This document shows, in pieces, positions 10,101 through 21,400 of a stretch of DNA of 64,000 bases. The notes below the pieces were generated by a model. The model did no database searches, was not told the DNA's origin, and saw nothing but the letters and a program-made list of their open reading frames with translations. Numbering within the stretch: the stretch's first letter is position 1; every line of letters starts with the position of its first letter. This stretch comes from Crambe crambe (taxonomy: Eukaryota; Porifera; Demospongiae; Poecilosclerida; Crambeidae): assembly GCA_963924555.1 (NCBI GenBank), contig OZ004591.1:5022001-5086000 (forward strand), written 5' to 3'. The position numbers were made by a program, and so were the translations under genes.

Positions 10101-12990
10101 GTCGATGATGGACTAACTGGGGCTGACACTGTAACAGATGCCATCAAACTCCAAATCCAGCTACAAGATCTCTTCTCCAAAAGAGGATTTCTACTGCGCA
10201 AGTGGAATTCAAGTGAGCCAAAAGTTTTGCAACATATTTCTCCTGACCTCCAAGATTCTCGAGTTACACACCTGATCGCAGATCCTGGTGAGTACACCAA
10301 AACCCTTGGTGTCGAATGGAATGCTCATTTCGACCATTTCAGACTGACTGTCTCACAACTACCCCCCTTGGAAAACATCACAAAACGTGCCCTTGTCTCA
10401 GACATAGCCAAGACCTTTGACGTCCTTGGATGGTTCTCTCCTACCATCATCAAGGCCAAGATCTTATTGCAGCAAACGTGGGAGCAGAAGATTGATTGGG
10501 ATGACCAAGTGCCCCCGGCTATTTTCGATTCATGGATACGGTGGAGATCAGAGCTTGACTCGCTCTCAACTAAACACATCCCTCGTTGCTACTATCGGAA
10601 GGACTCTCATCTCGTATCCATTGAACTCCATGGTTTCTGTGATGCCTCTGAAAATGCGTATGCTGGTGTCATATACTTTCGAATGGTGGACTCTACAGGA
10701 AATGTCCAAACCTCTCTCGTGACTTCAAAGACGAAGGTCGCCCCCATCAAACGTTTGACCATCCCTCGTCTTGAGTTGTGTGGTGCTCACCTTCTGGCCC
10801 AACTACTTCATCATGTGAAGAAAGTATTTGACTTGCCTTTCTCCAATGTGTATGCTTGGACAGACAGCACCATCGTTTTGGGCTGGCTAGTTGGTAACCC
10901 TCGACGTTTCAAGACCTATGTTGGAAACAGAATATCGTACATCATGGATCTGATCCCTCCTGATCGATGGAATCATGTCAATGGATGTGAAAATCCTGCT
11001 GACTGTGCCTCTCGGGGTCTCTATCCTTCCGAACTTCTCGACCATGACTTATGGTGGAATGGCCCCTCATGGCTCAAACTCACACGTTCTCTGTGGCCCA
11101 AGACTGCAGATCCTCCCCCTGCAATTCCTACTGATGAGGAAAAGGAAGTTTCCCTACATACAGTTGTTCGACCAAGAACACCCCTCTTGTCTATGAATGA
11201 CTATTCCAGCTTTACACGTCTGAAGCGAATCACTGCTTGGATTCTCCGTTTCATTCACAACTGCCAAACTCCTGAAGACAGACGAAGCCATTCCAATTTG
11301 TCCCCACAAGAATTGTCCAATGCTGAAAATTACTGGATATCCATTTCACAACAAGATAATTTTCCCAAAGAAATTGTGGCTCTCCACAAGGAGTGTGTCC
11401 TGAATAATTCCAGTCCTTTGTTGCCTCTTCACCCAATTATGGATTCTTCTGGTGTGCTTCGTGTTGGTGGTAGAGACCAAAATTCCAAGTTACAATTCTC
11501 GCAACAACATCCTGTTATTCTCCATGGAAGACATCCTTTAACCAAACTATTGATTCGTTCTGAACATGTCCACCTGCTACACGCTGGTCCGACTCTACTC
11601 ATTGCTTCTCTTGGTCGTCGTTACCATATCCTTGGATGTCGCAAGATTGTTCGATCCATAACACGTGGATGCATCACCTGTCGACGCACTTCAGCAAAAC
11701 CCCAGACACAAATGCTTGGTCAATTACCAATTGAACGTGTTACACCTGATCTTGTTTTCAATAAGGTTGGTGTCGATTATGCTGGTCCTATCTACCTCAA
11801 ATACGGATTCGTTCGAAAGCCTACAATTATTAAGGCCTACATATGTGTATTTGTCTCCCTCTCTGTCAAAGCAGTTCATCTAGAGCTAGTTTCAGATCTG
11901 ACCACAGATGCCTTCATTGCCTCGTTAAGAAGATTCACTGCTCGCCGTGGCAAACCATCCCTAATCTGGAGCGATCATGGGACAAACTTCGTTGGGGCCG
12001 CTCAAGAATTGAAAGAACTAGTTGATTTTCTCAAAGATCAGAAAACCCAAGGATCTCTCTCTGAGTTCTGCTCAACTCACAACATCCACTGGAAATTCAT
12101 ACCGGAACATGCACCTCACTTCGGTGGTTTATGGGAAGCGGCAGTTAAAAGTATGAAGACTCATTTAAGGCGTGTTCTCTCTAACACCAAGCTAACCTTC
12201 GAAGAGTTTTCTACCGTTATCACTCAGGTTGAAGCATGCTTGAATAGCAGACCATTGGCACCATTACCAGTTGATGACGACGGCATAGAGGTTTTAACCC
12301 CTGGCCATTTCTTGATTGGGAGACCATTGGAATCTCTACCAGATCCTGCCTTCTCATACCGATCGTTTTCACTCCTCCGGCGTTGGCATCTATGTCAAGC
12401 ACTTGTTCGTCATTTTTGGCACAGATGGTCAACAGAGTACATTATCGCTCTCAGACGATATACGAAATGGCACCATCCCTCCAAGAACATTAGTGTGGGG
12501 GATATCGTCGTATTACAGGAAAATAACTTGGTTCCAACAAGGTGGCCACTCGCAAGAGTGATTGAAGTACACCCAGGAAAAGATGGTTTGGTACGTGTAG
12601 TTACTGTCAAAACAAGCAACGGATCGTACAAACGACCTATAACCAAGGTTGCACTACTCCTACCTACAGAGGACTGAACTAAAGACTTTTTCTTTCTCCA
12701 TTTATCATTTTCAAGACCATCCGGTCTTGGCCGGCGATTTATGTTGATGTGAACCTACATTCTTTTGATTTTCACTTAATCCACACACCCTTGATTCATA
12801 AGCACTCACATTCATCCTTTATGATCTCAACATCACTTCTAAGAATCCCACTTTGAAGTTTTTTTTTGTGTTGCATTATCTACCTGGTTTTTTCGTTACT
12901 TTGTTTTTTTGTTCTCTAGTTTCGTTCTGTCATCTTGAGCATCAGAAGTTAGTTAGCTATATTTGCTAATCTCGCTAGCTAGCTAGTCAA
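7200..12990 (+). mobile_element. BEL/Pao LTR retrotransposon, 5' LTR not visible
   Basis: A single long polyprotein with gag, protease, reverse transcriptase, RNase H and integrase parts in BEL/Pao order fills 7353-12677. Downstream, a GC-rich tract (ccggtcttggccggcg) at 12720-12738 is followed by TGTTGATGTG, a plausible start of a 3' LTR. No copy of that sequence is found between the minisatellite and the open frame, so the 5' LTR is missing or too diverged to see. The 3' limit near 12990 is approximate. Confidence 0.7.
7353..12677 (+). CDS. BEL/Pao gag-pol polyprotein
   Basis: About 1,774 residues without an internal stop. Order of parts: a gag-like region with a DUF1759-type segment (about residues 175-340); Cys/His motifs including CMNCLRPGHFIKNC (about 415-430); an aspartic protease with active-site-like LDSAS (about 500); a reverse transcriptase with YVDD (about 916); an RNase H-like part (about 1090-1180, GFCDAS and WTDST); an integrase with an HHCC zinc motif (about 1400-1450) and DDE residues in GVDYAG, SDHGTN and GGLWEA; and a C-terminal DUF5641-type segment. 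The frame is open from 7287, but position 7353 is TTG and no ATG occurs before about residue 39, so the true start is unknown or lost with the 5' end. The full-length frame suggests a young insertion. Confidence 0.9.
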   Translation: MDTLEAEFKTHHYALIDLIDGDDDLREEQELLDRHDDEMSTLVVRTQQLITACNSSSHSAAHKIASRKLKLLQSGLASLSDDVHSITEKTTDICLLQQYQEQAGDIKKELGDLRNSTLSLDPEESEDLQALLPTLKKNLFDCFLQIKKLLHSSNQSHDHSDTAPPTSKGVKLPKIDVPTFDGNILNWRTFWEQFSVSIHNQSNLTDAEKLVYLRHSLKDGSAKHVIEGLSRSGDYYAEAVECLQSRYDRPRLIHQIHVRMILETPSLKNGTGQELCRLHDTVQQHLRALRAMDYEPSGPFITSTLELKLDTNTMFEWQKHSQDSTEVPHFQKLLEFINLRAQASESSVSDSKRPSTQPVKKTHSASRPVASFAASVTEPTANCVLCKTEKHPLYACSRFKSLSHDKMVSTLKTNNLCMNCLRPGHFIKNCKSQHHCRKCQKPHHTLLHMEPRTESPNPPPSESSVQSVTSNAATGLISNSLLMTCRVLIDAPDGSSIEARAILDSASSVSFITERLVQTLCLHRSHQNARISGVAGLTHKSPLQSIANFKISSVYSPTKKIDVAAIVVPRVTCDLPLQPTPFNSRWKHLDDITLSDPDFGHPGRVDMLLGIDIFVEALMHGRRAGPLGTPMAFETLFGWVLAGKTNTHPQDCHIASHHASLISGDDLLRKFWEIEENPKNNSPLSPEERSVVNHFRDNHTRTENGRFVVPLPKKPETKPLGESRSQAVRRFLALERSLHSRNQFEDFNAVMQEYLEMDHAEVVPTADLQMPPQEVFYLPMHAVRKESSSTTKLRAVFDASAKSTSGISLNDTLLVGPTIHPPLTDVLLRFRFHRVALTTDVSKMYRAIKLIKPDRDLHRFIWRQTPGEPLKDYRITRLTFGVSASSFAENMSVKQNAIDFALEYPQAAKVVEESFYVDDGLTGADTVTDAIKLQIQLQDLFSKRGFLLRKWNSSEPKVLQHISPDLQDSRVTHLIADPGEYTKTLGVEWNAHFDHFRLTVSQLPPLENITKRALVSDIAKTFDVLGWFSPTIIKAKILLQQTWEQKIDWDDQVPPAIFDSWIRWRSELDSLSTKHIPRCYYRKDSHLVSIELHGFCDASENAYAGVIYFRMVDSTGNVQTSLVTSKTKVAPIKRLTIPRLELCGAHLLAQLLHHVKKVFDLPFSNVYAWTDSTIVLGWLVGNPRRFKTYVGNRISYIMDLIPPDRWNHVNGCENPADCASRGLYPSELLDHDLWWNGPSWLKLTRSLWPKTADPPPAIPTDEEKEVSLHTVVRPRTPLLSMNDYSSFTRLKRITAWILRFIHNCQTPEDRRSHSNLSPQELSNAENYWISISQQDNFPKEIVALHKECVLNNSSPLLPLHPIMDSSGVLRVGGRDQNSKLQFSQQHPVILHGRHPLTKLLIRSEHVHLLHAGPTLLIASLGRRYHILGCRKIVRSITRGCITCRRTSAKPQTQMLGQLPIERVTPDLVFNKVGVDYAGPIYLKYGFVRKPTIIKAYICVFVSLSVKAVHLELVSDLTTDAFIASLRRFTARRGKPSLIWSDHGTNFVGAAQELKELVDFLKDQKTQGSLSEFCSTHNIHWKFIPEHAPHFGGLWEAAVKSMKTHLRRVLSNTKLTFEEFSTVITQVEACLNSRPLAPLPVDDDGIEVLTPGHFLIGRPLESLPDPAFSYRSFSLLRRWHLCQALVRHFWHRWSTEYIIALRRYTKWHHPSKNISVGDIVVLQENNLVPTRWPLARVIEVHPGKDGLVRVVTVKTSNGSYKRPITKVALLLPTED

Positions 12991-14070
12991 TTTCTCGTAG
13001 CTACTGGGAGAGGGCTCATACATATGCAATGGAGGACAGATTTGAAATCAATAGGGAATAGGCTGTCCCAGTGAGTGAGCTTGTGCATGCACAGTAGCTT
13101 CGTATGTTCCATTTGCCTGTTCCCTGTGATACTGACTATGACATTCCTCCCTTCAGGACATGTCAGTATACTTTCCACCTCACTGATGGCAAACATGTTA
13201 TCTTCATTCAAGTAGTCGGCTTCATCAGTGGAGTCAAGCAGAAAGAATTCAGGTTTGATGGAGTGGCAAAACTCTGCTTTGGCCTCCATCACACAACTGA
13301 CAACTTTATGAAAGACACTGATGCAATCTTCCACCCTATTTTCTTTACTTTCAGTGACCACAACTACTCCTTTGTTTCCATGCACCATCTCCACCATACA
13401 TTCCACCCCCTCCTCCATACGCCAATGTACCCCTGTCTTCCACATTGTGCAACGACGCTTGAAGAATGCATGTTCAAGAGTAGTCTCGAGACCTGGGGGC
13501 TGTGTCTGTTTTGAAATAGCAGAGAGTGTGAATCTGTGGACTGCTCTGAGGAGGAGTACATGAAGGAAACGTGGAGGGAATTAGTCATAAGAGTCAGTGC
13601 ACTGTGCTAACCAATCAATGCTGTAATTTCAAGTCAGGGGATTTGCTAATGGATGCACTGTCTTTATTTGCACTGCATAGAGCAGGGAAAAAAAGAAACG
13701 ATCGTTCAGTAGAACCAGATGGTAAGAGGTGAGGGAAAATCCCCACTTCACTGTACTTGATTTCTTGACAGTACTGAAGTTGAATGAGACATTCCTTTGT
13801 GATGTAAGGAGGAAGGATCTCTTCCAGAATACTCCCAGGGATTATTCCTATATTGAGAGGAGAGATTCGAGACTCACATTTACACTTCTCCTTCAGCTCA
13901 ATAAGTGATTTTTTAGAAAATAACTTTTCATGGACTTTATGTGTCAGTTGAGAAGTATTCAGAATGATGTGATTATCGTTGTGAGGTTTGTCACCTATCA
14001 ATAACAAGTACCCAATCTCATTCAGCTGCTGGAGAATTGGATGCAACAATTCAGCTGTTTTAGGATACAA
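12990..14070 (-). pseudogene. COR-region remnant of the ANK-ROCO-ZU5-Death family
   Basis: On the minus strand, 14070 down to 12990 matches the middle gene's COR segment (about 31715 down to 30690), including PHNDNHIIL, FPHLLPSGSTERSFLFFPAL and FFLLDSTDEADYL. One extra A near 13625 shifts the frame after SPDLK. A Tyr codon of the intact copy is a stop (TAA) at about 13582-13584. Later parts are open again down to about 12987. There is no ANK, Roc, ZU5 or Death part next to it, so it is a dead fragment of a fourth copy. Confidence 0.85.
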
Positions 14071-14089
14071 ATGAAATTCTTTCCATTAT

Positions 14090-15565
14090 GTCTCTGTCCA
14101 ACAAGAAATAAACAGTGAAATCTCTGGTAAGTGGTTCACTATCATGGTGGATGAAACAACAGATCTAAGCAATATACATAACTGAACAAATGGTATTTTA
14201 TCTCAGGTATGTTGATGATAGCCTTGAAGTCCACGAGGAATTCATAGGACTGTATAGCCTTGATTCAACATCAGCGGAATCAATAGTGTCCACTGTCAAA
14301 GATGTTCTATTGCGTATGAATTTAACAACAGAAAATTGTCGTGGTTAGTGTTATGACGGGGTTAGTAGTATGTCAGGAAGGAAGTCAGGTGTTGCTAAAC
14401 AGATCATGGATTTGGAACATCGAGCTCTTTACACCCATTGTTATGGGCATGCATTAAATTTAGCCGTAGGGGACTCTATAAAAAATATCAAGATCATGGA
14501 AGACACCCATGATACAACTTATGAGATAACTAAGCTCATTAAGAAATCCCCCAAATGCGAAGTAATTTTTAAAAAAAATTGCAGATGAAATAAAAGTTGG
14601 GTATCCTGCGCATTTTGTCCACGACTACGAGATGGACAGTCAGGGCCAAAGCTCTGAAAATCATCAAGCCTTACAATCAACTTGGGAAGCTGCAAAAGAA
14701 GTACTGAAATGAGAGCTAGGATTACAGGGGTTGCCTCTATGATGGAAAAATACCAGTATTTCTTTGGTGTTGAATTGGGGTGGTTGATAATCTCTTATGG
14801 TTGCTTCAAGCTGCAACAACTCCTTGTGAAGGTCGAAGAAAACAGTTCAGTCTCTTCAATCCATTAGAAATGATGAAGCTATTTTGGAGTTACCTTGAAA
14901 GGAGATGCTGTAAAATTGATGTATCTGCTCCTACGTAATGATATAAACGAGCTCCACGAGACCACGAAGGTTGGAATCAGGTGAAGCTGTTTCAGAATAT
15001 CCTGATACAAAACAAGATCATTACAGAAGAATTTACTTTGAGGTCATTGATTGTATAATAGCCACAATTCAGGAAAGGTTTCAACAAAAAGGATTTCAAA
15101 TGCTACAGCAACCATTCTCACACAAAAGAATCCAAGTACAGATATCTTATTGTAGTGATGATGAGAGAGATTAACAGTCTATAGCTAGTCTCATTCCTCA
15201 AAAGCCTATATAAATGAAATTGACTATTCTGAAGTGTGATAAAGATGGCAAAGCTCATTCTTGTGATGCCTGCAACAAAAATGCCCTTATAGTGAAAGAC
15301 GTTTAGTGCACTACGTAGAATTAAAACTTGGCTCCACACTACCACTGGTCAAGATCACCTCAACTGGTGTTTAACACTACATGTCCACAAAAACAAAACT
15401 GACCCCATTCCTTTACTTACAATTGCAAATTAGTTCGTAATACTAGCAGAGCACCAATTTCCATTATAATAGCATAGTTTCATTCATATCACATTCATAA
15501 TAATAAGCAAAAATTCTGGGGGGGGGGGGGGGGGGGGGCTATAGCCCCCCAAGCCCCACACGTAC
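14090..15565 (+). pseudogene. decayed hAT transposase (ZMYM1-like type)
   Basis: Translated in pieces, the plus strand reads GKWFTIMVDETTDLSN, then MSGRKSGVAKQI and LYTHCYGHALNLAVGDSIK, then WEAAKEVL, and near 15340 a fragment of the C-terminal dimerisation region with HVHKNKTD. This is the order seen in hAT transposases related to vertebrate ZMYM1. Several stops and frameshifts break it. It ends at a G-run with GGGGGGCTATAGCCCCCC (about 15518-15550), a structure shared with another hAT end at 38980-39022. Confidence 0.75.
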
Positions 15566-15863
15566 AATGGGAATCTTGCTTTTGGTGGGCAGAGATTAGA
15601 CATACAGAGTACCATTGTGCTGACGTGCCTGAGAGTGGAGGATTGGGTGTGTGCTCATTGGAAAATAGAAAGCTGTGGGTGTGGGAGACGGACACAGGGG
15701 AGACAAGGGTGTGGGTCACAGGGAGACAAGGGTATGTTGGTCACAGCGGAAATACATGTGGGGGGAGCACAGTACATGGTATCATAGGAAATACAAGAAT
15801 GTATGGATTGTTTCACTTCATGATGCAAAAGGACGTAATATTGCTTAAGCTTTTATTATTGAA

Positions 15864-17085
15864 GGAGTGCTCTGGAGCATAGATATACTAGACTACGTAC
15901 ACAGGATTGGAAACAGGGCATGCGCGCGTAGAATTTATAGACCATCCGTGTAGGTACCTGGCGAACAGAGAAATCTTACACAAAATAAGAAAGAGGGTGA
16001 AAGGCAAGGTATTTAGCACAGCAATAATTATGATTATAAGTGAAAAGGCTCAATGACCTATAGCTGTAGTAGTTTATCATGTCAGTTTAGTCTATTTACT
16101 GTTGCTATGGAAGAAAAACATGGAAACAGGTGACTGAAAAGTTTTGTGGCACTCCTACTACTAAAATAGAAGTCTAGCTGCCTTACTTTTGGTATAAAAT
16201 GAAAGATACTAGTTGACAATATGTACTCAAGTAGTTTTAATTTTGTGCAGGGCTGGAGATGGCATGCCATTTGCCATTGATGGTTTAAGAAGCCATTTCA
16301 CTATGTTGTTGTTCTTATATGAGGAGATGAGATACCTTCTTGTATCAGGGGCAGGAAAGGATACACTGGGGCAGCTTTACTCTTCATCTTGATCCCTCAA
16401 AACAAGTATATCACAACAAATCTCTCGATGAATTGGATGTTCAGCAGTGCACTATCAGTACTTGTTATTATCATTTTTTTTATTATAACATGAAAGGAAA
16501 TATGTGTAAAGTGACAGTATTAGTTGCTACATTATAGTATCCTTCTTTACTATAGCTTTTCTTGACAGCCAGCCATGGGTAATCTGAAGAAACAGTAACA
16601 TCGACATGATTTTGTTTTACAGGCACCTTTAAAAAGTACATATGTACATATAAATGATCACTACCTAACAGATTAGTGGGGAAAAAGAGACTATACTTTT
16701 AACATCCAAGCTCCTGAGGTCCACAAAGTCGAACTACCATTGTTACTCGCAATTATACCCTCTAACACTTGAGAAACCAGCCTTTTTAAGAACTATGCTT
16801 GTTTAGCACTATACTAGCCCACTCTTTGCATTCTTTCAACTTACCAATTGGCTATAGTTTAGCAGAAATTTGGCACACTACTTCTCCTCCCCTGTTTGTT
16901 TGGGGCAATTTAGCACGAACAGCTGCCTACACGGATTGTCAGTATTGTCGTTATGGGCGCACGTGACCTGTTTCCAATCCTGTGTACGTAGTCTAGTATA
17001 TCTATGTCTGGAGGCACGTGCTAGAGATGTGTACACCCTGGATGGTTCCTGTCCCAGGACTCTCACTGGACACAGCTAAGTCACC
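15864..17085 (+). pseudogene. decayed PAAF1-like WD40 exon, split by an insertion
   Basis: The bases before and after the inserted element (15864-15877 and 17007-17085) match the intact PAAF1-like exon at 41028-41178: gtgctctggag, gagatgtgtacacc, ggatggttcctgt and aggactctcactggacaca. About 75 nt of the exon (the part coding CHFFPSGMVVLNGG to IWSAQ) are missing, and the exon is interrupted by a 1,129-bp element. Similarity to the second locus continues in patches to about 17900, so this is a decayed locus-scale duplicate. Confidence 0.65.
15878..17006. mobile_element. 1,129-bp non-autonomous DNA transposon with 40-bp perfect TIRs and 7-bp TSD
   Basis: The two ends are perfect inverted copies over 40 bp, beginning CATAGATATACTAGACTACG. 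The element is flanked by TCTGGAG at 15871-15877 and 17007-17013. The paralogous uninterrupted sequence, with a single TCTGGAG, lies at 41033-41039. No transposase is seen inside. A 7-bp duplication is uncommon (hAT make 8); P or Dada elements are possible, but the superfamily is not assigned. Confidence 0.9.
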
Positions 17086-17724
17086 AGGACCTTGAAAGGG
17101 ATTGCTAGCTAGCTACTATAGGGAAATGCGACATTGTGGATAAACGCTCATTTACTCAAGGTCGGCACAAAAAGAAGCTGCAATATTATGTTATTAAGAT
17201 ACACGCATCCCTACCTACTTAAAGAGTACTATCATACTCTCTGATATATGCATGAGATATAATAAAAAACAACTTTTGTCCTTGAAATTGCATAGTTTGT
17301 AGGCAAGTCAATGGAGAAATTTGACCTTCAAAGGGACAGCTTTGTCTATAGCACTGATTGACCTTACATGTTTTATGTAATTGTTGTCTTCTTTCATTCA
17401 TACAGGAATTGATGACACCATGTATGCAACATCATCTGTGAGCCATTATCTTTCATGTGAACACTTAAGTTTTGGGGGCCAGAGAAAAATAATGTTCTAA
17501 TCCTTGAAGCAGTATAGCAGGTTATTTTCGAGGGTTAATATTTTCATGGTTTTCATAGTTGAAAAAAACAAAAACAAAAACAAAAACAAAAAAACATGTC
17601 TTTTTTTACCCACAATAATTATACTTGTATACTGCACATGCAAGAAATCAATCATGCACACCTGGCCCATCCGGCACCGTCCCCATAGCTAGCTATGTTT
17701 CTGAAGATCGTTGCAGTATCAACT

Positions 17725-17826
17725 TTATTCCAATACTTTAGACTTATCTTCCAGATTCCCAAGGTCCCCTTTCAAGGATTGTACCATCTTTGCTGGTAAA
17801 GAAAGTTGCTGTGGAAGATTGTCCAT
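17725..17826 (-). other. short segment conserved with 44480-44625
   Basis: On the minus strand both loci read MDNLPQQLS(L/S)PAKMVQSLKG, after which they differ; this copy stops at 33 residues. It may be a conserved first exon next to the PAAF1-like locus or only shared duplicated DNA. The protein is not recognised. Confidence 0.25.
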
Positions 17827-18406
17827 GTCATTTTTCCAGAGAGTTTAACTGGATCCAAGACAGCCACAGAGAGTGAAACCAGTAATGACAGTGAATGTGA
17901 TTATTCGTACCACTAGTTCACCCAATCAGACGGTCACAACAGCCGATACTAACTCTAAAACATCAGGTACATTACAGAACCTTAAGACTGTATCAAGTTC
18001 ACCACATAAGCATCTTTTTCACTGCAATGACCTTTCTGACAGCACTCACATTGAACTGCTACTTTTAATAATCAAAATACCCTATACATTTCCACTCTAA
18101 AAAACAGTTCTCTGTTTCTCGAAATTTTTATCGAGAGGAAACTTGCCATTGACTTTTGAGTTGTCATGCACAGTACACACATTTATAACATCTCTTTGTG
18201 TCCCATTTTTAAACAGGTCTTTTTGTTATCCACATCACTTGTCTATTTCCACAGATCTTACACTTTATTAATAGTACTTAAAAGAAAAAGGGGCTTAATG
18301 GAGCAAAATGAGTTACTGGCATCATTTCAAAGCTCATTTTGAAATTTTAAAACATTTTGCACTATAAGCTTATCCCAAGTAGCTACTATCACTAACATAG
18401 AGAAGT

Positions 18407-21400
18407 TTAAGGGTTACAAAAGGCTTGAAAGAGAAGAGTTTCTTGCTCTAGCAAGTGAGGGAGAAGTCTGACATCGGGGGAAGCAGCTGGCAGGAAGATA
18501 CCCACTCCTTTGCCTACTGCTTCCTCTGACGAACCACAACTGATGGTGAGGGAGCCACAAAGGATCAGCAAGATGCTGGGACCTAGGAACACAAGTAAAA
18601 CCTCAATCTGATAATGGGTCCGTGGGAGACCAATTTCCCTCCATAGAATTAGTAGTGGCCACTTCCTTAGTTACACTAAGTTACTTCCTTAATTACATAA
18701 GTACTACTCTAATAGAGTTGTATATGAACTGATGCATTTTATCCAGAATTAAAATGCATATAGCTGAAGCTTCATATGTTGCTTGGAATAAATTCACTAG
18801 TTTCAAGATAATCTGACACACCAAAAAGCAACTGCCCCCCCCCCCCCCTTCTGGATCCACCCATAAATTATTGCAGGGATTCCAAAAAGTGTCCTGTTTA
18901 TTTTTTATTTCAGGGGGTCCACATTTAGGGGGTTCACTGTACATATGTACCTGTAATGCTTGGTAGGAGAAACTCTTTGGAACCCTTGGGGATGAGGATC
19001 CTTGACACGGCAAACTCTGGGGTTGGGGGGGTCATATATCTCCACACCGGTCACCGAGGGGTGAGGCTGGGGGAGGAACTTATTCTCCTGGGGGGACTTG
19101 GTGTTGTAGGTCAGCATCTGACAGAGAGTTTCCTTGTCTCGGTGCTTGACGGTCAGACCTGCCCGGACCACATTGTCACTGCAAGCCATACACTCCACCA
19201 CCTCTGCATCATGGACAAACAGACTCTTCAAGGGGCCCCAAGACAAACACAACCATTCAGTGGAACTTCACAATGTTGACACTTTTAGTACCAATAAACC
19301 AACAAACCAACAAACAGACAAACAAAAGCCAAGCTGACAAGAGAAACATCCTCTTTTTGCAGTTCAATGTGTACATAATGTAAATATTACACCTCTGCAA
19401 GTGGAAAAGGTTATTTTCCATATCAAATGTTTCAAACTAAGAAAATTATTGGAAATATTTTTTTCCAAAATTGAGTCTCTTTCTCTTTTAAGGTTTCCAG
19501 TTCAATGGAACCATCCTATTGAAGGCTTTTTCTCTTCTATTGTAGCAATAACTGGCACTACTGGTGGAGGATGGGATACAGATGTTCAATGCTGGAAGTT
19601 GGTCAGAGTACTAATTGAATTAGTGGAAGGACAAAGTCCAGTAGATATGTTGAGAGGTGGCCAGCCTCTTTTGAAGATAGTGAGCGATTATTGGGCATGT
19701 GTCTCCTGCTGTGTGGTAGACTTTCTGACTGGCTAGTGGTCCAATTGTTTGTTAAGGTGCCTAGCTACAGACCATCATGGTCTTGAATCAAAACAACGAC
19801 TAATTGAAATAAGTGGCTTGGGTCTACCTGGGTCTGGGGGTGTGTCTCAACTATTGGTCCAGGGAAGTTAATTATTGAGAAGTTATTTACAAACCTCTGT
19901 GTTCAAGGGAGAGATGGTCCGGAGAAGCTCCCTATTCCAAACCATACTCCCAATACAAATCAATTCAAGAATCTCTATTAAAGGTCCTAAAACTAGTACA
20001 AAAGTAGCAGGTCCCAAAGTGTCAAGGTTCCACTGTATTCAACAACTTACTTTTATGATATGTCTACCCTCCAATCATGAGCACTTACCTCCATACAAGT
20101 AAGCATGGGGCTCATTGGGAGCCAAATACAAGGACTCTCCAGGTCGGAGGGAGAGGAAGTTGAGAAAGAAGACACAAAAACAGCCAATGTCTCCAGGGAA
20201 CTGGTTATTCAGGCGAACCAGGAGGGAACTCTCTCGTTCTGCAATTTCTGCAAACATTCAGAAATTTCAAGGGACAGGATAGTACTTAGGCCATTTCCTT
20301 ATTTGGACTGAAATTTGGTACAGAGATACACAATCTTAATAAGTTAGAACCAAATTTTAATGACAAGAACTTAGAAACAATTTCATATTTGACTGAATCA
20401 GATTCTTTTCCAGTATCATTAGAAGGACCACGTCACAGTGAGGGAGGGAGGGAGGGAGGGTGGGAAGGAGGGAGGGGTTTAATTCATCTTATACTACAAT
20501 TGAATTTTATTATGTGAATTTAGGGATGGAGTCTACCCTATAGTGGATTCAAGTATCAGTATTAAACTCATTGATGCTTTCTTTCGAAGCATACATGAAC
20601 ACACAGATTTCAATTTTAATTATGCCATCTTACTTGAGGTCCCTTCCTGTATCTTCTTCAACAATGTCTCAAGTTTCTCCTTCACCACTTCCTCCCTACA
20701 CTCCATCAGTGCTGTGAACACTCTCTTCAAAACAGCTTTTCGTTCCTCCGCTGATGATGATGAACCCACGTCAGACACACCCATCATTCGATCACACACC
20801 TCTTCACCAATCATCTCTCTCAGCTCTGACACGCTTGCGAGGTATCAAAGGGACGGAAACCACAAAACCCTTCAAAGTCTGAGATCGCAATGGCAAGCTC
20901 TGGCTTGTGGTTTGGGTCGTGATACAACTCTGGGGCAGTCTCGTGGAGAACTTGAGCATGAGCTTTGGTTGGGTGAGCTTGGATGGACAGTGCTTTGTTG
21001 ATGGAGAGCACCTTGAAGAGGAAAGGAAGCTCACCTCTGTACTGTTGGACCAATGCATTTCCCAGAGCCCACTGGTTCAATTTGAGCCAATCAGAGAGCA
21101 GACAGCCCGAAAGTTCCATTGGGCTGGAGATCTTGGATGGTCCTCTGACGTGGGTACCCATCCATAGCTGGGAAAGAAATAATTATGCACACTTGTCCCA
21201 GAGACCTTATTAGACTAAGCCCCCAACCTGGTCCAGCATAGTCAACCCTTTACCATATATTTTATGGTAAAGGGTCCAGATTAGCTACACTAGCCCCACC
21301 CCCCTCTCATGTGATGGTACATATACATGGTACATGTGAGCAGTCTCGCGGGCCGAACCTTTACCAACCCAAGGGAAGGGAAAGGGTCTGGTCAAACTCG

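Noticed and set aside
15518-15565. G-run and GGGGGGCTATAGCCCCCC considered as a regulatory hairpin
   Set aside because: The same structure occurs at another hAT-like end (38980-39022), so it is better explained as transposon terminus sequence.
19401-19736. 111-codon plus-strand frame inside an MPI intron
   Set aside because: No family resemblance, no splice context, and it lies between well-supported MPI exons on the other strand.
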